Below, one piece after another: positions 27,682 through 36,754 of a stretch of 64,000 nucleotides of DNA (its first letter is position 1; every line of letters begins with the position of its first letter). The notes under the pieces were generated by a model. The model searched no databases and was not told the DNA's origin. It saw only the letters and a program-made list of their open reading frames with translations. The position numbers and the translations under genes are program-made. The DNA is from an uncultured Oribacterium sp. (lineage in GTDB: Bacteria; Bacillota; Clostridia; Lachnospirales; Lachnospiraceae). The DNA is taken from contig CAKQPT010000004.1 of NCBI GenBank assembly GCA_934270345.1, positions 59,363-123,362 on the forward strand, given 5' to 3'.

Positions 27682-27733
27682 AAGCGAAGCGTTCAGGTCG
27701 TGAGCCCGGAGGCTCAGCCTGAACGCTTACGAT
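27682..27733. repeat. Dispersed intergenic repeat, short copy F
   Basis: AAGCGTTCAGG/CCTGAACGCTT ends bracket GAGCCCGGAGGCTC. Ten bases past it the YgjP-type gene ends. Confidence 0.5.
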
Positions 27734-27739
27734 TCAATT

Positions 27740-28327
27740 CTATTCAGCTTCCAGCCGGCCGATGATGACAGCGCCGTGCTCCCGCAGCCAGCGCTTCTGC
27801 TCCGTATAGTCCGGAAGAATCGATGCCACCAGCGCCCAGAAGCGAGCAGAGTGGTTCATTTCCTTCCGGTGGCAGAGCTCATGCACGATGACATAGTCGA
27901 TGACCTCCGGCGGGGTCAGCATGAGGAGACAGTTGAAATTGAGGTTCCCCTTCGTGCTGCAGCTTCCCCAGCGGGTCCGCTGATGCCGGATCGTGATGCG
28001 TCCATAGGAGACGCCGACACGCTCCGCGTACATCGCCACACGTGGCGGGATGTACTGCGCCGCCTGATGGCTGAGCTTCCGCAGCTCCACGTCCGTCAGC
28101 GGAGCCAGTGTATCGGCAGATGCACGCGCAGACCGGACCCGTGCCACGTGGGTACGGATCCAGTCCTGCCGTTCAGAAAGTATACGATTGATTTCTGCAT
28201 TCGTCGTCCGGTAAGGCACCTTGAGGATGACCTCGGCCTTACTGTTCACCGACAGCACAATCGACCGGCGGCGACTCCGCTCGATCCGAACAGAATCGTT
28301 CCGGTCGACTGCATTGTCCTGTGACAT
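27740..28327 (-). CDS. YgjP-type zinc metallopeptidase-like protein (DUF45/M48-related)
   Basis: 195 residues. The zinc-site motif HELCHRKEMNHS (HExxH-like, with a later His) sits behind WGSCSTKGNLNFN and LTPPEVIDYVIV, the standard YgjP pattern. No signal peptide, so it is cytoplasmic. The family is predicted to be a metal-dependent hydrolase; some homologues sit near restriction genes, but substrate is unproven. It starts at 28327, one base after the stop of the HPr-like gene, and is probably coupled to it. A TTG at 28336 is possible but less likely. Confidence 0.8.
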   Translation of the reverse strand: MSQDNAVDRNDSVRIERSRRRSIVLSVNSKAEVILKVPYRTTNAEINRILSERQDWIRTHVARVRSARASADTLAPLTDVELRKLSHQAAQYIPPRVAMYAERVGVSYGRITIRHQRTRWGSCSTKGNLNFNCLLMLTPPEVIDYVIVHELCHRKEMNHSARFWALVASILPDYTEQKRWLREHGAVIIGRLEAE

Positions 28328-28328
28328 C

Positions 28329-28559
28329 TTACTCAACGATGAACTTGTGAAGGGTCTGCTTCGCTGCCGGCAGATGCTCGGTATCGAGTTTCAGATTGAG
28401 AACCTTGCCAAGACCCATATATAAAATACCAAGAATTGATTTTGCATCAACTACGCGAGAGCCCTGTACGAGATCCATATCAAACGGCATGCTGGTCGTA
28501 GCAGCCACAAATTCGCTAACTGCTTCGCGATCCTGTAACATAATGTTTAATGTGCTCAT
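28329..28559 (-). CDS. HPr-like protein lacking the phosphorylatable histidine
   Basis: 76 residues with the size and C-terminal pattern of HPr (VVDAKSILGILYMGLGKVLNLKL). The helix-1 active-site region that would read GLHARPA is SEFVAATTSMPFD instead, so His15 is missing. The region that would carry Ser46 (KSILGIL) is kept. It cannot act as an EI-to-EIIA relay by the known mechanism; a regulatory, Ser-phosphorylated or structural role is possible. AGGAGG precedes ATG at 28557-28559. A longer upstream frame has no such site. It is cotranscribed with the YgjP-type gene. Confidence 0.7.
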   Translation of the reverse strand: MSTLNIMLQDREAVSEFVAATTSMPFDMDLVQGSRVVDAKSILGILYMGLGKVLNLKLDTEHLPAAKQTLHKFIVE

Positions 28560-28628
28560 AATTTCCTCCTGCAATAAATGAGAGTAAAAACAGTGAAAAC
28601 CTCTCGGAATGCATCTCTGTTTTCCGGG

Positions 28629-28658
28629 ATGATACCATCGGAAAAGCACTCTTGTCAT
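28629..28658 (-). promoter_or_regulatory. Candidate promoter of the HPr-like/YgjP operon
   Basis: ATGACA (28653-28658, minus) and TATCAT (28629-28634, minus) with an 18-base spacer, 70 bp before the HPr-like ATG. Confidence 0.45.
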
Positions 28659-28927
28659 CGACGAAATAGGCTAAAATTTCTGCAGTTACGCAAGGCTTAC
28701 TTTAGCAAAATGACGAAAGAATATTACAGTTTTGTCACTATGTAAAATATCTGTGAAATTTCTCTGTAATTACGCTGAAATGGCGGAATTCCGTCACTTT
28801 TTTAGCAAAAAAGCTGATATATCAGTCGCCTGGAGAAGTCCGATTTCCTGCCTGTAAAAATCCGATACAGGCCGTTTTTACAGTGTTCATCCACAATTTA
28901 TAGTGCAATTTTACTTTTGCTCCGTTT

Positions 28928-29034
28928 GTAACAGTTCCGCTTAGGGGACCCGGCTTGATTTCACACGGTCTCTACGTATGGCCTCCGTTGCCGCCCCTCC
29001 GGGCTCCCCTGCCTAAACTGTAACCTCCGTTTAT
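28928..29034. repeat. Dispersed intergenic repeat, full copy G
   Basis: About 107 bp from GTAACAGTTCCG to AACTGTAACC. Carries GGCTTGATTTCACACGGTC, then TACGTATGGCCTCCGTTGCC and CCCCTCCGGG. Copy H (50165-50256) is the same unit inverted. The remaining parts of the 570-bp gap (28560-29129) hold AT-rich sequence with a CTGTAAAAA/TTTTTACAG hairpin near 28850 and no gene. Confidence 0.75.
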
Positions 29035-29129
29035 GTTCGAAGAGCGTATAATTCTGCTATGCACTTGAGAATTAAGGAAAGAAAAGGTAAAATTTACGGA
29101 TGAATAATGAATGAAGGGAATTTACCAGT

Positions 29130-29684
29130 ATGGATCAGAATAAATTAAATGAAGTAAATGAACTTATGGCTCGGAATCAGGTGGAGGAAACCGACGAAGC
29201 TGTATCCGGTGAAGCGGAGGCGGCGAACGCGTCGGCACCGAAGCCGCCGGTGCAGGCGGGGGAGTCGGCGCTGGGAACGTACCGGAAGAATGCGCGGAAG
29301 TTTGCGCTTCTCGGTGTCACCGGCTGTGTGCTCGGTCTCGCCACGCTCCTTCTCCTGCAGCAGCAGAATAATCCACTGATGATTCTGGCCGCGGTGGTGA
29401 TGCTCGGTGGTGCCCTGTTCATGGTGACCGGTATGTCGGCGCTGCGCCCGGATGGCATGGTACGCGCCTTTGCACAGGTGGCGGCGATGCAGCCGACGAC
29501 CGCACAGATGCAGGACCTTCTGGACGCCGTAAAGGGCCTGAGAGGTGGTGCCCTGCATCCACAGGTGAAGCAGCAGGTGCTCTCCGCCGTCGCCCGTTAT
29601 CGTGGCTTCGAGGGCTATGACGAGGCGATCGCCGACGAGATCGAAGAGATCATCCAGCACACCCGCAAGCGCGGCATTATCTGA
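29130..29684 (+). CDS. Unknown two-span membrane protein
   Basis: 184 residues: an acidic Ala/Glu-rich N-terminal segment (1-48), two hydrophobic helices (about 58-78 and 84-104), and a C-terminal cytoplasmic helical domain (about 110-184) with PTTAQMQDLLDAVKGL and ending HTRKRGII. No family was recognised. GAAGGG lies 11 bases before ATG 29130. Monocistronic, between repeat copy G and a strong terminator. Confidence 0.6.
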   Translation: MDQNKLNEVNELMARNQVEETDEAVSGEAEAANASAPKPPVQAGESALGTYRKNARKFALLGVTGCVLGLATLLLLQQQNNPLMILAAVVMLGGALFMVTGMSALRPDGMVRAFAQVAAMQPTTAQMQDLLDAVKGLRGGALHPQVKQQVLSAVARYRGFEGYDEAIADEIEEIIQHTRKRGII

Positions 29685-29742
29685 ATAAAAATCGCGGACG
29701 ACCTCTGTCTCTGTCCGCTGTTTTCCATATATGAGCTTATGC

Positions 29743-29775
29743 AAAACGTCCCCGGAAACATTCCGGGGACGTTTT
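29743..29775. terminator. Bidirectional terminator between the membrane protein gene and uxaA
   Basis: A perfect 15-bp stem, AAAACGTCCCCGGAA/TTCCGGGGACGTTTT, with a 3-base loop. Confidence 0.9.
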
Positions 29776-29852
29776 GTGATGTCACTAATTCCATATTTTC
29801 CGAATGCGCAGTGCTTCTGATGACCATCCGAATACTGGCATCCTCATGAATA

Positions 29853-31343
29853 TTACAGTACGACGCCATCCTTGAAGATGGAGATCTCACGGAAGCCGTT
29901 CTGCTCTGCCTTCGTCTTCTTACCGGAGGCGATTTCCTTCACGAGGTCGAGGAGGCGACGACCGGCGTCATCGACGGACTCACCCTGGGAAGCGACCGGG
30001 CCGGCGTTGAAGTCGATCCAGTTTGCCTTGCGCTCGGCGAGACGGTCGTTGGTCGCAATCTTCGCAACCGGTGCCGGTGCGCCGAACGGTGTGCCACGAC
30101 CGGTGGTGAAGAGAATCACCGTACAGCCGGCAGCGGTCAGGTTCGTGCTGGATACGAGGTCGTTTCCTGGTCCATAGAGGAGGTTCAGGCCCTTCGTATG
30201 TACCGGCTCTGCATAGGCGAGGACGTCGGAAATCGCCGCCTTGCCGCCCTTCTGTACGCAGCCGCAGGACTTGTCCTCGAGGGTCGTGATACCGCCCTGC
30301 TTGTTTCCAGGGGACGGGTTATCATAAACCACCTCATTGTGGCTGATGAAGTAATCCTTGAAGCCGTTCAGCATGTGCGCAGCCTTGTCAAAGATTTCCT
30401 GATTTACGCACCGGCCCATCAACATGCTCTCGGCACCGAACATCTCCGGAACCTCGGTGAGGATGGAGGTACCGCCCTGTGCCACGATCATATCGGATAC
30501 GCGACCGACGGTCGGGTTTGCCGTGATGCCGGACAGACCATCCGAACCGCCGCACTTCATGCCGAGCACCAGCTTGTCGAGGCCGACGGTCTCACGCTTA
30601 CACTGACCGGCATAGGCTGCGAGCTCATGGAGCAGCTTTGTTCCGGCCTCGAACTCATCCTCGACATCCTGGCAGGTCAGGAACTTCACACGATTTGGAT
30701 CGTACTCGCCAAGCTCCTCCAGGAACTGCTCGTGGGTCAGGTTCTCGCAGCCGAGGGAAAGCACCAGCACGGCACCTGCATTCGGATGACGTACGAGATC
30801 TGCGAGCAGCTTACGGGTGGTCGCATGATCATGACCGGTCTGGGAGCAGCCGAACGGATGCGTATAGGTATAGAGACCCTCGATACTGCCCTGCACGATG
30901 TCCTGATTCATCTCCACGAGATGCTTCGCGACATCGTTGACACAGCCGACGGTCGGGATGATCCAGATCTCATTTCGCGTACCGACCTTGCCATCCGGAC
31001 GCACGAAGCCCTCGAAGGTCTCGACCGGCATGGTCTTCTTCTCCGGCACCGCCGGCTCGTATGTATACTCCACCTCGCCGGACAGATTCGTCTTCATATC
31101 GTGGGTATGCACCCACTGACCCGGCTTCACATCCTCGGTGGTGTGACCGATGGAAACGCCGTACTTGATGACCTGGCCCTCTGCCGCAATCGGCGCGACG
31201 GCCACCTTGTGACCCTGTGGGATATCCTCCGCTGCGACGAGGTCAATGTCATCGACCTTGATTTCATCACCCTTCGCGATCGGAGCGATGGCCACAACAA
31301 CATTGTCCTCCGGGCTGATGTGCACTACCTTTGCTCTTGCCAT
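29853..31343 (-). CDS. uxaA: Altronate dehydratase
   Basis: Dehydrates D-altronate to 2-keto-3-deoxygluconate in galacturonate catabolism. 496 residues: an N-terminal SAF domain (about 1-95) and the large UxaA domain with GFVRPDGKVGTRNEIWIIPTV (cited by GTRNE), HPFGCSQTGHDH, MKCGGSDGLSGITANP and CGCVQKGGKA. Metal ligands are expected among the conserved Cys/His. It follows uxaB by 188 bp, with a GGAGGAAAATT ribosome binding site. Neither uxaC nor kdgK/kdgA is in the window. Confidence 0.93.
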   Translation of the reverse strand: MARAKVVHISPEDNVVVAIAPIAKGDEIKVDDIDLVAAEDIPQGHKVAVAPIAAEGQVIKYGVSIGHTTEDVKPGQWVHTHDMKTNLSGEVEYTYEPAVPEKKTMPVETFEGFVRPDGKVGTRNEIWIIPTVGCVNDVAKHLVEMNQDIVQGSIEGLYTYTHPFGCSQTGHDHATTRKLLADLVRHPNAGAVLVLSLGCENLTHEQFLEELGEYDPNRVKFLTCQDVEDEFEAGTKLLHELAAYAGQCKRETVGLDKLVLGMKCGGSDGLSGITANPTVGRVSDMIVAQGGTSILTEVPEMFGAESMLMGRCVNQEIFDKAAHMLNGFKDYFISHNEVVYDNPSPGNKQGGITTLEDKSCGCVQKGGKAAISDVLAYAEPVHTKGLNLLYGPGNDLVSSTNLTAAGCTVILFTTGRGTPFGAPAPVAKIATNDRLAERKANWIDFNAGPVASQGESVDDAGRRLLDLVKEIASGKKTKAEQNGFREISIFKDGVVL

Positions 31344-31531
31344 AATTTTCCTCCTGAAAACACCGGCCGGAGCAGTGATCTGTCCCGGCCGATGATGTAA
31401 GCATTGAACGAATCCACATCACGTACGATAGACTGTCCGCGATGCGAAGCCGCTGTTCGATTGTTTTCCATGCTGTCCTCGACGATATGCTTCCCGACGC
31501 TTCCGGAAAGCATATGTGCCGATGGTTTACT

Positions 31532-33025
31532 TTACAGTACGCTTGCGTAAGCCGCCTTTGCACCCTGCTCACGGATGAGGGTGAGGTTCTTTACCGTCGC
31601 CTCCTCGAAGCCGGCGATCTCAGTGAGATCCTGGCCCCAGAACTCGGTGTTGGTCATCACAGCGTGTACGAGGGTCTTCACATCGTCATCCTTGTGTGCG
31701 AAGTAGAAGTCGAGAACGAACGCATCATCCTGCACCTTGTACTCATTACCTGCCGGACGCTTGCATACGAGACCATCCTCCTCACGACGCTGGATATCGT
31801 TGCTGAAGAATGCCATGTACGCAGCGAAGCTCATGGTGAGCACGGCCGGAAGCTTACCGAACTTCTCGACATACTCGAGGAAGGAAGGCATGTTTCTCGC
31901 TCTCCACTTCGAGGTAGAGTTGAGGGAAATGCTCATCAGCTGGTGATCGACGAACGGGTTGTTGAAACGATCCTCAACCGCAGAAGCGAACTTCTCGCAG
32001 TCCTCCTTATCGAGCGGAAGGATCGGGATGATCTCATCCTGGAGCATCTTGTTCATGTAGTCACGGATCACCTCGTCGTGCATGCAGTCACGAACGATGT
32101 CGAAGCCTGCAAGGTATGCACCGAGTACGAAACCGGTGTGTGCACCGTTCAGGATTCTTACCTTTCTCTTCTTATAAGGAGCAACCTCCGGAACGACGTG
32201 AACATTTACGCCGGCCTTCTTGAACGGAAGCTTATCCTCGAGCTCCTTCGGTCCCTCGATGTACCATACACCGAATACCTCGCCGACATCGGTCAGCGGA
32301 TCAGAGTAACCATTCTGCTCGTCGAGCTCTGCAACCTCCTTCGGATCGCGGATACGTCCCGGAACGATACGGTCTACGAGTGTGGAACAGAACAGAACCT
32401 CCTCGTTTACCCAGTTCTTGAAGTCCTCGCCGAGGCCCCACTCATCGATGTGACGATTTACGATCTGCTTCAGCACCTGGCCGTTCGCATCGATCAGCTC
32501 ACAGGAAAGAACGACTACGCCGCCCTTGCCGGCCTTGAAACGCTCATAGAGTACTCTCGTCATCTTACCAGGGAAAGAAACCGGTGGCTCCTGATCGAAC
32601 TTCGTGTCCGGATCATAGACGATACCCGCCTCCGTGGTGTTCGACACGATGTACTCGAGATCGTCGGACTTTGCGAGATCCAGAAGTGCCTTAAAGCCCT
32701 CTGCGGTGTACGGATTGATGCAGTCCTTGACCGCGGAGATCACACGCTTGTTGTTTACCTTCTGGCCATTCTCAGAACCACGAAGGTACAGGGTGTAGAG
32801 ACCCTCCTGCGCATTGACATACTCGGTGAGGCCCTGTGCGATCGGCTGAACGAGGGTTACCTTACCGTTCCAGTTCGCATGCTCGTTTGCCATATCGAAG
32901 AAATAGTCAACGAATGCACGGAGGAAATTACCCTCACCAAACTGCATCACCTTCACAGGTGCATCCTTCAGGACATATCCCTGATAACCAGACTGCTCAA
33001 GTACCTGATAATTTAACTTCTCCAT
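31532..33025 (-). CDS. uxaB: Tagaturonate reductase
   Basis: NADH-dependent reduction of D-tagaturonate to D-altronate, upstream of UxaA. 497 residues of the mannitol dehydrogenase family: QFGEGNFLRAFVDYFF at the N-terminal Rossmann start, and the catalytic-region motif KKRKVRILNGAHT with Lys, Asn and His. The fructuronate reductase relative UxuB is a possible alternative, but pairing with UxaA supports UxaB. AAAGGA precedes ATG at 33023-33025. First gene of the unit, 76 bp downstream of a perfect operator palindrome. Confidence 0.92.
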   Translation of the reverse strand: MEKLNYQVLEQSGYQGYVLKDAPVKVMQFGEGNFLRAFVDYFFDMANEHANWNGKVTLVQPIAQGLTEYVNAQEGLYTLYLRGSENGQKVNNKRVISAVKDCINPYTAEGFKALLDLAKSDDLEYIVSNTTEAGIVYDPDTKFDQEPPVSFPGKMTRVLYERFKAGKGGVVVLSCELIDANGQVLKQIVNRHIDEWGLGEDFKNWVNEEVLFCSTLVDRIVPGRIRDPKEVAELDEQNGYSDPLTDVGEVFGVWYIEGPKELEDKLPFKKAGVNVHVVPEVAPYKKRKVRILNGAHTGFVLGAYLAGFDIVRDCMHDEVIRDYMNKMLQDEIIPILPLDKEDCEKFASAVEDRFNNPFVDHQLMSISLNSTSKWRARNMPSFLEYVEKFGKLPAVLTMSFAAYMAFFSNDIQRREEDGLVCKRPAGNEYKVQDDAFVLDFYFAHKDDDVKTLVHAVMTNTEFWGQDLTEIAGFEEATVKNLTLIREQGAKAAYASVL

Positions 33026-33100
33026 TTTGATTCGTTCCTTTCAGCTGTAAAATGCTCTAAAAATCGATACCCTTGCTCACACAACAGACCTTCCCTGTCG

Positions 33101-33122
33101 TTTATGTAAGCGCTTACATAAA
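33101..33122. promoter_or_regulatory. 22-bp perfect palindromic operator upstream of uxaB
   Basis: The centre ATGTAAGCGCTTACAT (33104-33119) is extended by TTT/AAA to a perfect 22-bp palindrome. It fits LacI/GalR-family operators and the CcpA cre consensus (TGNNANCGNTNNCA), so either carbon catabolite control or a dedicated uronate regulator is likely. The gap 33026-33338 otherwise holds the terminator of the MarR gene. Confidence 0.7.
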
Positions 33123-33199
33123 ATATATGCTTCTTCGCAAAATATGTCAATCAGAAAATCAGAATTCCACCGAAGAAATACAGAATTCGTCAAAAGAAA

Positions 33200-33243
33200 C
33201 GAAAAAACCGGCCTGTTTTGTGCCGATAGCACAAAACAGGCCG
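33200..33243 (-). terminator. Intrinsic terminator at the end of the fatty acid operon
   Basis: A perfect 15-bp stem, CGGCCTGTTTTGTGC/GCACAAAACAGGCCG, with a 5-base loop, followed on the minus strand by GGTTTTTTC. About 95 bp after the MarR gene stop. Confidence 0.88.
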
Positions 33244-33338
33244 ATTGATATCTCTCTTCACTTGTTCACATTGATTTCCGCCAGCAGCTCATCCATAGCG
33301 GAGCTCTTACAACGTTCAGGGGGCTGTCACCGCTTTGA

Positions 33339-33797
33339 TCACTCCCGCTTCTTGATATGCTCCGGGTCGAGCTCCGGGATCATCTCCTTCGTGATGACCT
33401 GCAGCATCTCATCGAGCTTCGCGAGGTCCTCTGCAGAGAAGCGATCCTCGAAACGCTTCACGACTTCATCGAGGAACTGGTAGCTGCGGTGATAGTAGTT
33501 CTCGAGCTTTTCCGTCGGGTGAAGGTAGAACTCGCGGTGGTCTTCGTCGGACTGCACCTTCTCGATGTAACCCTTCTGGACGAGTGCATTGACCTTATAG
33601 GCCGCGTTCGGTGCCGAAATGCCCATCATCTTCGCAAACTCCGCCACCGTCGGCTCCCCGAGCGCCTTGATGCACTCGAGACTGAAGGCCTCGACCGAGG
33701 TCAGAGACTCATCCCGGCTGCTTTCCTTCGAAAAGACCCGCTTATAGAAGTGGATACGGAAGCGATTATAGAGATCGGCGATGGACTGGTTCAGCAT
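33339..33797 (-). CDS. MarR-family regulator of the fab operon (FabT-like)
   Basis: 152 residues. A winged-helix core contains SVEAFSLECIKALGEPTVAEFAKMMGIS (about 35-62, cited by EPTVAEFAKMMG) and NALVQKGYIEKV, followed by the wing with SDEDHREFYLHPT. It lies last in the fatty acid operon, 80 bp after fabZ. By analogy to FabT of streptococci it may repress fatty acid genes when long-chain acyl-ACP is plentiful, although FabT genes are usually near the front. Candidate AT-rich operators lie upstream of acpP. The regulatory role is inference. Confidence 0.7.
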   Translation of the reverse strand: MLNQSIADLYNRFRIHFYKRVFSKESSRDESLTSVEAFSLECIKALGEPTVAEFAKMMGISAPNAAYKVNALVQKGYIEKVQSDEDHREFYLHPTEKLENYYHRSYQFLDEVVKRFEDRFSAEDLAKLDEMLQVITKEMIPELDPEHIKKRE

Positions 33798-33876
33798 ATC
33801 ATTCCTTTTCCTTTAACTTACATTTCATATGAACAGTTCGATTATATCATGCTCTCGCCGATTCTATACAATTATT

Positions 33877-34458
33877 TTACTGTACCGCGAAGGTGAGCTC
33901 CGCCTGCACGGCGGTTTTTCCGTTTACGGTAGCGACAGCGGTGCCCATGCCGACCGGGCCGTGCATGCGGGTGAGCTCACAGTGGAGCTCGAGGACGTCA
34001 CCCGGGCGTACCTGCTTCTTGAAGCGGGCGTTTTTGATGCCACCGAACAGCGCGATCTTTCCCTTATTCTCCGGCATGCTGAGGAGCGCGACCGCGCCGG
34101 TCTGTGCGAGGGCCTCGATGATGAGGACGCCCGGCATCACCGGATACTGCGGGAAGTGGCCCTGGAAGAAGGGCTCGTTCACCGTCACGCACTTCCGTGC
34201 ATCGGCGAACTTGCCCGGCTCGTAATCCACCACCTGATCGATCAGGAGGAACGGATAGCGGTGCGGGATGATCTCCTTAATCTCATCGACACTGAGCGGC
34301 TGCGGCGTACGTGCCGCCTCGACCGCGGCTGCGGTTTCGCCTGCTTCCGAAGAAGCGTGCATCTCCGCATCAGCAGCGGATGTGGTACCTGCCGGTGCGG
34401 TCATAATCTCAGCATTGGCCTCGACAACAGACGGGTTCGTGTTCATCTCTTCTGTCAT
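33877..34458 (-). CDS. fabZ: 3-hydroxyacyl-ACP dehydratase FabZ with N-terminal extension
   Basis: Hotdog-fold dehydratase of fatty acid elongation. 193 residues against a usual 140-150: residues 1-52 are an Ala/Thr/Glu-rich extension with no FabZ counterpart. The catalytic His66 in [10 protein letters not shown] and Glu115 in [14 protein letters not shown] are intact. The extension contains an AGCATTGGCC motif (34411-34420). ATG at 34456-34458 has GAAGGGAG. FabZ with FabK and no FabA/FabB suggests that unsaturated acids are made by another route. Confidence 0.93.
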   Translation of the reverse strand: MTEEMNTNPSVVEANAEIMTAPAGTTSAADAEMHASSEAGETAAAVEAARTPQPLSVDEIKEIIPHRYPFLLIDQVVDYEPGKFADARKCVTVNEPFFQGHFPQYPVMPGVLIIEALAQTGAVALLSMPENKGKIALFGGIKNARFKKQVRPGDVLELHCELTRMHGPVGMGTAVATVNGKTAVQAELTFAVQ

Positions 34459-34469
34459 GGTATCTCCCT

Positions 34470-35753
34470 TCAGGCCTTCTTGAAAATCAGGCAGGCGTTG
34501 TGGCCGCCGAAGCCGAGGGAGTTCGAGAGTACATAGTCGAGCTTCGCCTCCCGTCCTTCGTTCGGCACGATGTCAAGGTCGCACTCCGGATCCGGCACCT
34601 GGTAGTTGATGGTCGCCGGGATGAACTGCTCCTCGAGGGCCTTGACGCTGAAGAGGGCCTCGACGCCGCCGGCCGCACCGAGCAGGTGACCGGTCATCGA
34701 CTTCGTGGAAGAAACCGGAATCTCGTAGGCCTTCGCTCCGAAGACCGCCTTGATGGCCTTCGTCTCGCAGGCATCGTTCAGATGCGTGGAGGTACCGTGG
34801 GCGTTGATGTAGGAAATCTCCTCCGGCTGGATGCCGGCGTCTGCGATGGCGAGGCGCATGCAGTCGGCACCGCCCTCGCCCTCCGGGTTCGGGCTCGTGA
34901 TGTGGTAGGCGTCGCAGTTTGCGCCGTAGCCGACGATCTCTGCGAGGATCTTCGCACCGCGGTGGAGTGCATGCTCACGCTCCTCGAGCACCAGGATGCC
35001 GGCACCCTCACCCATGACGAAGCCGCCGCGCTCCTGATCGAACGGGATGCTCGCGCGCTTCGGGTCGGTCGCAGAACAGAGGGCACGCATGCTGGCGAAG
35101 CCGCCGATGCCGAGCTCGGTGATGCTCGCCTCGGTGCCGCCGGCCACCATGACATCCTCATAGCCATCGCGGATACGGTGGAAGGCATCACCGATGGCGT
35201 TCGAGCCGCCGGCACATGCAGTCACCGGACAGGTGCACATGCCCTTAAAGCCGTGACGGATGGCCACGTTCGCTGCGGCCATGTTGGAGATCGCCATCGG
35301 AATAAAGAACGGAGACACGCGCTCGAAGCCACGCTTCAGGGCCTTCGTGTGCTCCTCCTCGATGGTGCTGAGGCCGCCGATACCGGACGAGATGATAACG
35401 CCCATACGGCTCGGCTCATATTCCTTCGTGTTGATGCCGGCGTCCGCAGCGTCGGAGGTCTTCAGCTCCGCTGCGCTGAGGATGCCGCTCTCGCGGATCG
35501 CCTCTTCGGCGGCCACCATGGCGAACTGCGCATAGCGGGACATATGCTTCTGCTCACGACGGTCGATGATGGCGGACGGATCGAAGTCCTTTACCTCGCC
35601 AGCGAGCTTGACCGTGAAGTTCTCTGTATCGAAATGGGTGATCGGGCCGATCCCGCACTGTCCGGCGCGGACGGCTGCCCAGGAAGTCTCTGTATTATTT
35701 CCGGTCGGATTTACCGTACCGAGACCGGTGACGACGACTCTACGTTTATTCAT
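34470..35753 (-). CDS. fabF: 3-oxoacyl-ACP synthase II
   Basis: Condensing enzyme for chain elongation. 427 residues. The Cys-His-His triad is in [14 protein letters not shown] (about 174), [11 protein letters not shown] (about 315) and [13 protein letters not shown] (about 350), and the C-terminal [14 protein letters not shown] is standard. ATG at 35751-35753 follows AGGAGAACAG. It is separated from fabG by 131 bp. Confidence 0.95.
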   Translation of the reverse strand: MNKRRVVVTGLGTVNPTGNNTETSWAAVRAGQCGIGPITHFDTENFTVKLAGEVKDFDPSAIIDRREQKHMSRYAQFAMVAAEEAIRESGILSAAELKTSDAADAGINTKEYEPSRMGVIISSGIGGLSTIEEEHTKALKRGFERVSPFFIPMAISNMAAANVAIRHGFKGMCTCPVTACAGGSNAIGDAFHRIRDGYEDVMVAGGTEASITELGIGGFASMRALCSATDPKRASIPFDQERGGFVMGEGAGILVLEEREHALHRGAKILAEIVGYGANCDAYHITSPNPEGEGGADCMRLAIADAGIQPEEISYINAHGTSTHLNDACETKAIKAVFGAKAYEIPVSSTKSMTGHLLGAAGGVEALFSVKALEEQFIPATINYQVPDPECDLDIVPNEGREAKLDYVLSNSLGFGGHNACLIFKKA

Positions 35754-35884
35754 TCTGTTCTCCTATGTCTGGTATCCAGACCTTCTCTATCGACAGGGAG
35801 CATCCCTGTACGTTTCCATCCGGGCGAAAGCAGTTCTGCTGTATGCAGCGAACAGAAGCCCCTGCCCGGCCTGTACATCTCTGA

Positions 35885-36640
35885 TCAGCAGCCCATGCCG
35901 CCATCCACACCGAGTACCTGACCGGTGATGTAGCGGGCGTCGTCCGATGCCAGGAAGGCCGCGGCCTTCGCAACATCCTCCGGGCTTCCGAACTGACGAA
36001 GCGGGATCTGCTGCAGCATCGCTTCCTTCACCTTCTCCGGCAGGACCTTCGTCATGTCGGTATCGATGAAGCCCGGAGCGATGGCGTTTGCGGTGATACC
36101 GCGGCTCGCATACTCGAGGGCGGTCGTCTTCGTGAGGCCGATGAGACCGGCCTTCGAAGCCGCATAGTTTGCCTGGCCGGCATTGCCATGCACGCCCACG
36201 ACGGAGGAGATGTTCACGATGCGGCCGGAACGCTGATGCAGCATTTCCTTCCCGACGTACTTCGTCATCAGGAAGGCACCGCGCAGGTTCTTCTCGATGA
36301 CGAGGTCGAAGTCCTCTGCACTCATGCGCAGCATCAGATTATCGCGGGTGATGCCCGCGTTGTTGATGAGTACGTCGATGCGGCCGAAGCGCTCGAGCGC
36401 ACTCTTTACGAGGCCCTTGACGGCCTCCTCATCGGATACATCCGCCTGCACGGCGAAGGCATCGACGCCTTCCGCCTGGCAGAGTGCGACCGTTTCCTCG
36501 GCGGCGGAAGCATTGCCCGCGTAATCCACGAGGATGTGATAGCCATAGCGCGCAAGCTCCACCGCGATGGCACGGCCGATGCCCCGGCCTGCACCGGTGA
36601 CGAGAGCGGCACGCGTGATCTTTTCTGTCGATTCTGACAT
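35885..36640 (-). CDS. fabG: 3-oxoacyl-ACP reductase
   Basis: NADPH-dependent short-chain dehydrogenase, 251 residues. GAGRGIGRAIA binds cofactor, NNAG is present, Ser in NISSVVGVHGN and Tyr-x-x-x-Lys in YAASKAG are catalytic, and it ends YITGQVLGVDGGMGC. The frame is open to 36754, but ATG 36638-36640 with GGGAGGAAAAACAC upstream is the start. Confidence 0.94.
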   Translation of the reverse strand: MSESTEKITRAALVTGAGRGIGRAIAVELARYGYHILVDYAGNASAAEETVALCQAEGVDAFAVQADVSDEEAVKGLVKSALERFGRIDVLINNAGITRDNLMLRMSAEDFDLVIEKNLRGAFLMTKYVGKEMLHQRSGRIVNISSVVGVHGNAGQANYAASKAGLIGLTKTTALEYASRGITANAIAPGFIDTDMTKVLPEKVKEAMLQQIPLRQFGSPEDVAKAAAFLASDDARYITGQVLGVDGGMGC

Positions 36641-36754
36641 GTGTTTTTCCTCCCGCTGTTTCGTACAGCAGTTTCTGTTCCTGTGGAACACTGTATGTAT
36701 AGAATGAAATGATGAAAAATGGATTTCTTTCGCGCTGCTGCGTGTGATTCGCAC

